This document shows positions 5,816 to 8,954 of a stretch of DNA of 8,954 nt, in pieces. How positions within the stretch are numbered: the stretch's first letter is position 1; every line of letters begins with the position of its first letter. Origin of the DNA: JAHWKS01 sp964458385. GTDB lineage: Bacteria; Planctomycetota; Planctomycetia; Pirellulales; Pirellulaceae. The stretch is from positions 1 through 8,954 of the forward strand of contig CAYWIS010000239.1 in NCBI GenBank assembly GCA_964458385.1. Direction: 5' to 3'. The notes beneath the pieces were generated by a model. The model had not been told where the DNA came from, ran no database searches, and worked only from the letters and a program-made list of their open reading frames with translations. A program made the position numbers and the translations under genes.

Positions 5816-8505
5816 ACGTCTCTCCCCCGCGCCAGGAATGACGCAGACTGACACAAGATAACGAATGGTTCCAACGCGTCGCCCGCGCTTGCGAACCGAC
5901 TCTCGGCTGCTTGGTCACGTTGGGGCGGACGCTGAGAAGTCCGATATTGCCGAAACGCTTCCACCAACACATCGCCTGCGGTCTTGGGATCTTCGTCGCG
6001 GCCAAGTTTCCGCCGGGTCGATTCTTCGGCACGACGGATTTGCCGCCGGATTTCGGCCTCCATCGCCTCAACAGGAAGCTGGGCCAGAGCGTGAACCTCG
6101 GCGCGCAGCCGGTAGGCCCAACGATCCGAAGCGCCAGGTTCGCCATTACTTCCACGAAACGCTCTTACCCACTTTTCAACCGTGGGGACGAATTCCCACG
6201 GACAAAAAGCCGTACTGTGTTCGCCAGAACGTCGGCAAACGACCAGTTCTAGCGCATCGCGTCCTTGTTGCTTTGCCCGCTTCTCGGCCTGCCGCGCTTG
6301 ATCGAGGGCGAAGCGCAAATCTTCCTTATAGTGGACCACGGCCGCTCCGGCGCTCACGCTGGCGCGCTCACCCATGAGGAGCCGCAACCGGCCCCGCCGG
6401 TCACCCAACCAGTTCTCGCGGAAGGTGGCGTTCAGCTCGTGCGCGCAGCTCAGCACGGTTTCGGTTGGCAGTAAGGCCACTACGTCATCGCCGCCCGCGT
6501 AGATGAGCGTGCCCGAGTGGTCCGCAACGATATCTGGAACAAAGTGCAAGGCGAAGTTCGCCAGGGCCTCGCTAATCGCCGCGTGCAGCGCCGGTCCCAC
6601 CGGACGCGGCGCTGACAATGCCTTAGCAACGATTTCTGACGGCGGCGCGCCCCGAGCCGCTTCTCCCAAGCGGTGGTAGTAGTCGCGGAGTTGCGGGTGC
6701 ATCACGTCGCCAACTGCCGGCGAGCGATCGCCGCGCAACCACTCGCCTAAATGATCGCCGTCCATCACCAAAATGGCATAATAGGCCGGCGGGGCGCCTA
6801 AGCGTTGGGAGGCGTTACTGATTACCTGCGCCACCTCCTCTGGGCATTCTTCATCGGAAGAATCAACACCTCGAATGCGCCGATGCAGCCACCAGCCACT
6901 CCACGTTCCGTGTCTCTGACGCACTCGCTGTGGAAAAAGGTCAAATTTCTCTGCTTGCGCCCGCTTGAGCCATGTGGCCGCGGCAATTGTTGCGGTGTCA
7001 TCCCAGCGCAGGTCCAGCGGCGCGAGCTCCAGCGTCTTGCAGAAGAATGCGGGACCGGCGAACCGCTTCACCAGAGCCAAGGCCGACAGCCGCTCGCCAC
7101 GCCGCAGGCGCACTCCATCGATCCGCACCCTCTTCGCCGCCTCACTCCAAAACTCGGCCGACTTTCCCAAATCGGCAGGCCCCATTTGTTCGTAACTTCC
7201 CATCACGCTGCACTTGGCTGGCGCGCGGTCCGCTTCGCCAAGTTGCGTGTCAGGAGGCGTATGCCGCACGGACCGCAGACTCTCCATTAGTCGAGCGGAC
7301 AGTTCCAGGCGATATTGCCACTGGCCAGCCGAACGCTGCGGGTAACCCTGCGGGCGCTCGCTTTCGGGGATTGCTTCAACCAGGCGACGCACTTGCTCCG
7401 CGTGCGGGAACGCTTGAGCGAAATCTCTTTCGCCCGTAAGCAGATCCGCCAAGGTTTCGTCACTGCATTCCTTCCAAGGGAGAACGGCGGTTCGCATTTC
7501 AAAGAAGTTCTCCACCTGTTGCGACCAAAGGCGGTCCCAGTTGCGATGCAAGTCGGCGCTCAGGTGGCGGGCGAATTGCTCGTCCAACGCTTGCCGCACA
7601 ACCTCGCAAAGCTCACTCCAGCGGCGGTGAGCCGCTTCGCGGCAGTTCCGCGCCAAAGCGATGGCTTCACCACCGTCTGTCCCCCATGGAACGACGGCTA
7701 CAAACCGGTTGGGCAGGCAAGGCGCCTTGAGCCGGTCGGCGTCGGCTTCCAATTCGTTTGCGTGGAGTCCCTTTTCGCGAAGCAGCCAAAGATCCAAAAG
7801 GGGCGAGCCGCGCAACGCGGGATACACGAGGGCGGTTGGGCCGAGCGATTCCAGTACAGGCGTCATCGCCTGGAAAGTGAGCCAGGAGAGGATCATGCTG
7901 CCCGTCCAAAGATCGCGCACGCTACGGGCGCTGGCGATGAACGTCTGCACGGGTCCCAAGGTAAAGGAGAGAAAGGCCGTGTTCTGGCCGCCGCCCGGCG
8001 GCGTAAGCCCGGCCGTAATGTCCAGATGCTGCCAAATCGTATGGTCCGGAATCCGCGTATCGGCCGGCAGTCGAGAGAACCACTCGTGCTTTTGGGCTAA
8101 ACGCTCGGGTAAGAGCCGCCAAAGAGCCAATAGTCGCTGCGGTTGTCGTGCCTCAGGGAGTTCGGCGACCAGCCGCTGAATCGCCTCGCGAACCAATGGT
8201 TCAACGTCGCCGCTTCCATCGAGATCAAGGGTTTCCGGGCATCCAGAAAGCGGATGCACCACCGACAACTCTCCGTCCTGCACTGTAACCGCCCGAGCCC
8301 CGTCGGGCCCCGCCGTCGGCACGGGCAGCCGCTCGATCGCTGAAGCCAGTGCATCCCCCCGTTGTTTGAGTTCCGCCTCAGAAACGGGCCTGCCAAAAGC
8401 AACCTCCGCATACCGGCGTGCACGACTGAAGTGATCGTAAATGTTCAGCGCCTTGTCGGGCGGGTCATGCAAATAGGCTGCGAGCATCTCGCCCCAGTCC
8501 GCCAT
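5812..8505 (-). CDS. cmr2: Cas10/Cmr2, type III-B large subunit with HD motif and GGDD cyclase
   Basis: This 897-residue protein is the large subunit. An HD pair, AAYLHDPPDKAL, lies at 9-20 with His13-Asp14; in Cas10 this domain can cut single-stranded DNA. The Cmr2 hallmark FTLGPVQTFIASARSVRDLW is at 181-200, followed by TGSMILSWLTFQ at 201-212. The first palm has ILVMDGDHLGEW at 578-589 (Asp582, Asp584). The second has the intact cyclase motif GGDD at 671-674 and SAGAAVVHYKEDLRFALDQA at 718-737. It should therefore make cyclic oligoadenylate from ATP when target RNA binds. The region that usually holds a CxxC...CxxC zinc site reads KCSVMG (431-436) and ERLSALALVKR (471-481), so only Cys432 is kept. 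A helical C-terminal domain spans about 790-897. I chose ATG 8505 because AAGGAG lies 5 nt upstream and because the family N-terminus begins there. The longer frame from 8697 would run through the promoter. Confidence 0.96.
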   Translation of the reverse strand: MADWGEMLAAYLHDPPDKALNIYDHFSRARRYAEVAFGRPVSEAELKQRGDALASAIERLPVPTAGPDGARAVTVQDGELSVVHPLSGCPETLDLDGSGDVEPLVREAIQRLVAELPEARQPQRLLALWRLLPERLAQKHEWFSRLPADTRIPDHTIWQHLDITAGLTPPGGGQNTAFLSFTLGPVQTFIASARSVRDLWTGSMILSWLTFQAMTPVLESLGPTALVYPALRGSPLLDLWLLREKGLHANELEADADRLKAPCLPNRFVAVVPWGTDGGEAIALARNCREAAHRRWSELCEVVRQALDEQFARHLSADLHRNWDRLWSQQVENFFEMRTAVLPWKECSDETLADLLTGERDFAQAFPHAEQVRRLVEAIPESERPQGYPQRSAGQWQYRLELSARLMESLRSVRHTPPDTQLGEADRAPAKCSVMGSYEQMGPADLGKSAEFWSEAAKRVRIDGVRLRRGERLSALALVKRFAGPAFFCKTLELAPLDLRWDDTATIAAATWLKRAQAEKFDLFPQRVRQRHGTWSGWWLHRRIRGVDSSDEECPEEVAQVISNASQRLGAPPAYYAILVMDGDHLGEWLRGDRSPAVGDVMHPQLRDYYHRLGEAARGAPPSEIVAKALSAPRPVGPALHAAISEALANFALHFVPDIVADHSGTLIYAGGDDVVALLPTETVLSCAHELNATFRENWLGDRRGRLRLLMGERASVSAGAAVVHYKEDLRFALDQARQAEKRAKQQGRDALELVVCRRSGEHSTAFCPWEFVPTVEKWVRAFRGSNGEPGASDRWAYRLRAEVHALAQLPVEAMEAEIRRQIRRAEESTRRKLGRDEDPKTAGDVLVEAFRQYRTSQRPPQRDQAAESRFASAGDALEPFVILCQSASFLARGRDV
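5822..5825 (-). promoter_or_regulatory. Ribosome binding site of cmr3
   Basis: GGAG within a G-rich run near the end of cas10 lies 6 nt from ATG 5815. It supports the ATGA-overlap start of cmr3 over the ATG at 5854. Confidence 0.65.
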
Positions 8506-8510
8506 AGTAG

Positions 8511-8516
8511 CTCCTT
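8511..8516 (-). promoter_or_regulatory. Strong ribosome binding site of cas10
   Basis: AAGGAG on the minus strand lies 5 nt before ATG 8505. It is the best ribosome site in the window and decides the cas10 start against the ATG at 8697. Confidence 0.85.
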
Positions 8517-8556
8517 GCTTGTCGCGGTTGACGTCAGCGCATACGGCGCAAAATGC

Positions 8557-8571
8557 GACACGTACCGTGTC
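8557..8571 (-). promoter_or_regulatory. Perfect inverted repeat in the cas10 leader (operator or RNA hairpin)
   Basis: Arms GACACG and CGTGTC match exactly around a 3-nt centre. The element lies between the predicted transcription start (near 8620) and the cas10 ribosome site, so it could be an operator just downstream of the promoter or a small RNA hairpin. Two other small symmetrical sites lie nearby: TGACGTCA at 8529-8536, and GCGC arms at 8537-8540 and 8546-8549. No bound protein can be named. Confidence 0.4.
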
Positions 8572-8626
8572 ATGATGCGATAAGGGGAATTCCAGAACGC
8601 CAACTCCTTCGACACCCTGGCGAGTG

Positions 8627-8655
8627 GTGATAGCCAACAAATCCCCCTGTGTCAA
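8627..8655 (-). promoter_or_regulatory. Predicted sigma70-type promoter of the cmr operon
   Basis: On the minus strand a perfect -35 box TTGACA (8650-8655) is followed by a 17-nt spacer and TATCAC (8627-8632), which matches the -10 consensus at 4 of 6 positions. The predicted start of transcription is near 8620, giving a leader of about 115 nt before cas10. This is the only well-spaced match I found upstream of the operon. It is read by eye and could be one of several promoters. Confidence 0.55.
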
Positions 8656-8690
8656 CTGGCCTTCACCCCCACTATTAAGAAATCCGCTGC

Positions 8691-8701
8691 TGTGCAAGTG
8701 T
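8691..8701. repeat. 11-bp direct repeat, first copy (second copy 8897-8907)
   Basis: TGTGCAAGTGT occurs exactly at 8691-8701 and again at 8897-8907, in the same orientation 206 bp apart. The pair frames the gene-free upstream stretch with its palindromes. The copies are too short and too few for a CRISPR array. They could be paired protein sites, short target duplications or coincidence. Confidence 0.35.
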
Positions 8702-8770
8702 GAATATCAAGAGCCGGTGGCGCTGCGACACAAGTTGTCTCGTGAGGCATGACGCAACTTTTAATCCGTT

Positions 8771-8780
8771 CCTCATGAGG
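8771..8780. repeat. Perfect 10-bp palindrome CCTCATGAGG
   Basis: This exact 10-bp palindrome lies about 115 bp upstream of the predicted -35 box. It is preceded by a second inverted repeat with arms AAGTTG (8732-8737) and CAACTT (8755-8760). Either may be a binding site for a regulator; nothing in the window identifies one. Confidence 0.35.
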
Positions 8781-8785
8781 ATGCG

Positions 8786-8836
8786 GCTGCCACTCGCTGC
8801 GGGCCCGTCAAAAAAATAATGTTGCTGAGTGGCGGC
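8786..8836. repeat. Inverted repeat upstream of the operon
   Basis: Arms at 8786-8795 and 8827-8836 pair over 10 positions with one G-T type mismatch; the inner seven (GCCACTC and GAGTGGC) are exact. The 31-nt centre holds the palindrome GGGCCC (8801-8806) and an A7 run (8810-8816). It could be a weak stem-loop in a transcript, a terminator-like structure or chance. The T-run needed for an intrinsic terminator is inside the loop rather than after the stem. Confidence 0.35.
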
Positions 8837-8954
8837 GGGCCTTGGCGTTATTGTGTGTGGCTGCAGCAGTGACCTCGAACTTGACCTTTGTATTAGTGTG
8901 CAAGTGTTCGGCGGAAAGTGGGGAATGGGGTGATTGGGGGCTGGTTTTCTTGGG

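Larger units (their letters stand above)
8702..8954. other. Upstream non-coding stretch with no convincing gene
   Basis: Together with the leader this makes about 450 bp without a supported gene upstream of cas10. I see no tRNA, no CRISPR repeat unit and no recognisable protein on either strand. It contains the palindromes and repeats listed separately, an A7 run at 8810-8816 and a G-rich end (8917-8941). The minus frame starting at 8954 stays open for 48 codons to a TGA at 8808-8810, but its translation is low in complexity and not recognisable. Confidence 0.6.

Noticed and set aside
7315..8100. 261-codon plus-strand open frame
   Set aside because: It lies wholly opposite the conserved part of cas10. 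Long antisense frames are common in GC-rich DNA, and its translation shows no recognisable family.
5812..8697. Longer Cas10 of 961 residues starting at ATG 8697
   Set aside because: The extra 64 residues do not look like any Cas10 N-terminus, the predicted promoter lies inside them, and ATG 8505 has a strong AAGGAG at 5 nt directly before the family-typical start.
8691..8907. Possible CRISPR repeats
   Set aside because: Only two 11-bp copies occur, 206 bp apart, with no further units. Repeat length and spacing do not fit an array.
8808..8954. Minus-strand frame open from the right edge for 48 codons
   Set aside because: It could be the 3' end of a neighbouring gene, but the peptide (rich in Thr, Ala, His and Lys) is not recognisable and short open frames at an edge are expected by chance.

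Overview
The window holds most of one minus-strand operon for a type III-B (Cmr) CRISPR-Cas interference complex. It is read from right to left: cas10/cmr2, cmr3, cmr4, cmr5, a single long gene fusing Cmr6 to Cmr1, and the first 248 codons of a CARF-domain protein of the DUF1887 (Card1/Can2-like) type, which runs off the left edge. Every subunit expected in a Cmr effector complex is present. No cas6, cas1, cas2, CRISPR array, rRNA or tRNA is visible. The DNA is GC-rich (about 60% by eye) with bacterial Shine-Dalgarno sites and a sigma70-like promoter. This indicates a GC-rich bacterium. The sequence alone does not fix the phylum; Planctomycetes or Chloroflexi would not surprise me, but that is only an impression.

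Layout: 8702-8954 is upstream DNA with no convincing gene, carrying palindromes, an inverted repeat and one copy of an 11-bp direct repeat. A promoter at 8627-8655 (TTGACA, 17-nt spacer, TATCAC) would give a leader of about 115 nt containing a small perfect hairpin. The leader ends in a strong AAGGAG ribosome site before cas10 (5812-8505). Downstream genes are packed tightly: a 4-bp ATGA overlap (cas10/cmr3), an 8-bp overlap (cmr3/cmr4), a 6-nt gap (cmr4/cmr5), a 2-nt gap (cmr5/cmr6-cmr1) and a 51-nt gap before the CARF gene. One polycistronic message with translational coupling is likely.

How the parts should work together, from family knowledge: Cas10 and Cmr3 form the base that holds the crRNA 5' tag. 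Repeated Cmr4 and Cmr5 form the backbone filaments, and Cmr6 and Cmr1 cap the 3' end. Cmr4 keeps the Asp expected to cut target RNA. Cas10 keeps an HD pair and the GGDD cyclase motif, so it should make cyclic oligoadenylate on target binding. The CARF protein is the likely receptor and effector for that messenger, but its nuclease half lies outside the window.

The main novelties are the in-frame Cmr6-Cmr1 fusion (823 residues), an extra C-terminal beta-rich or OB-like module with a basic tail on that fusion, and apparent loss of most of the zinc-binding cysteines in Cas10. This is a variant of a known system rather than a wholly new one.
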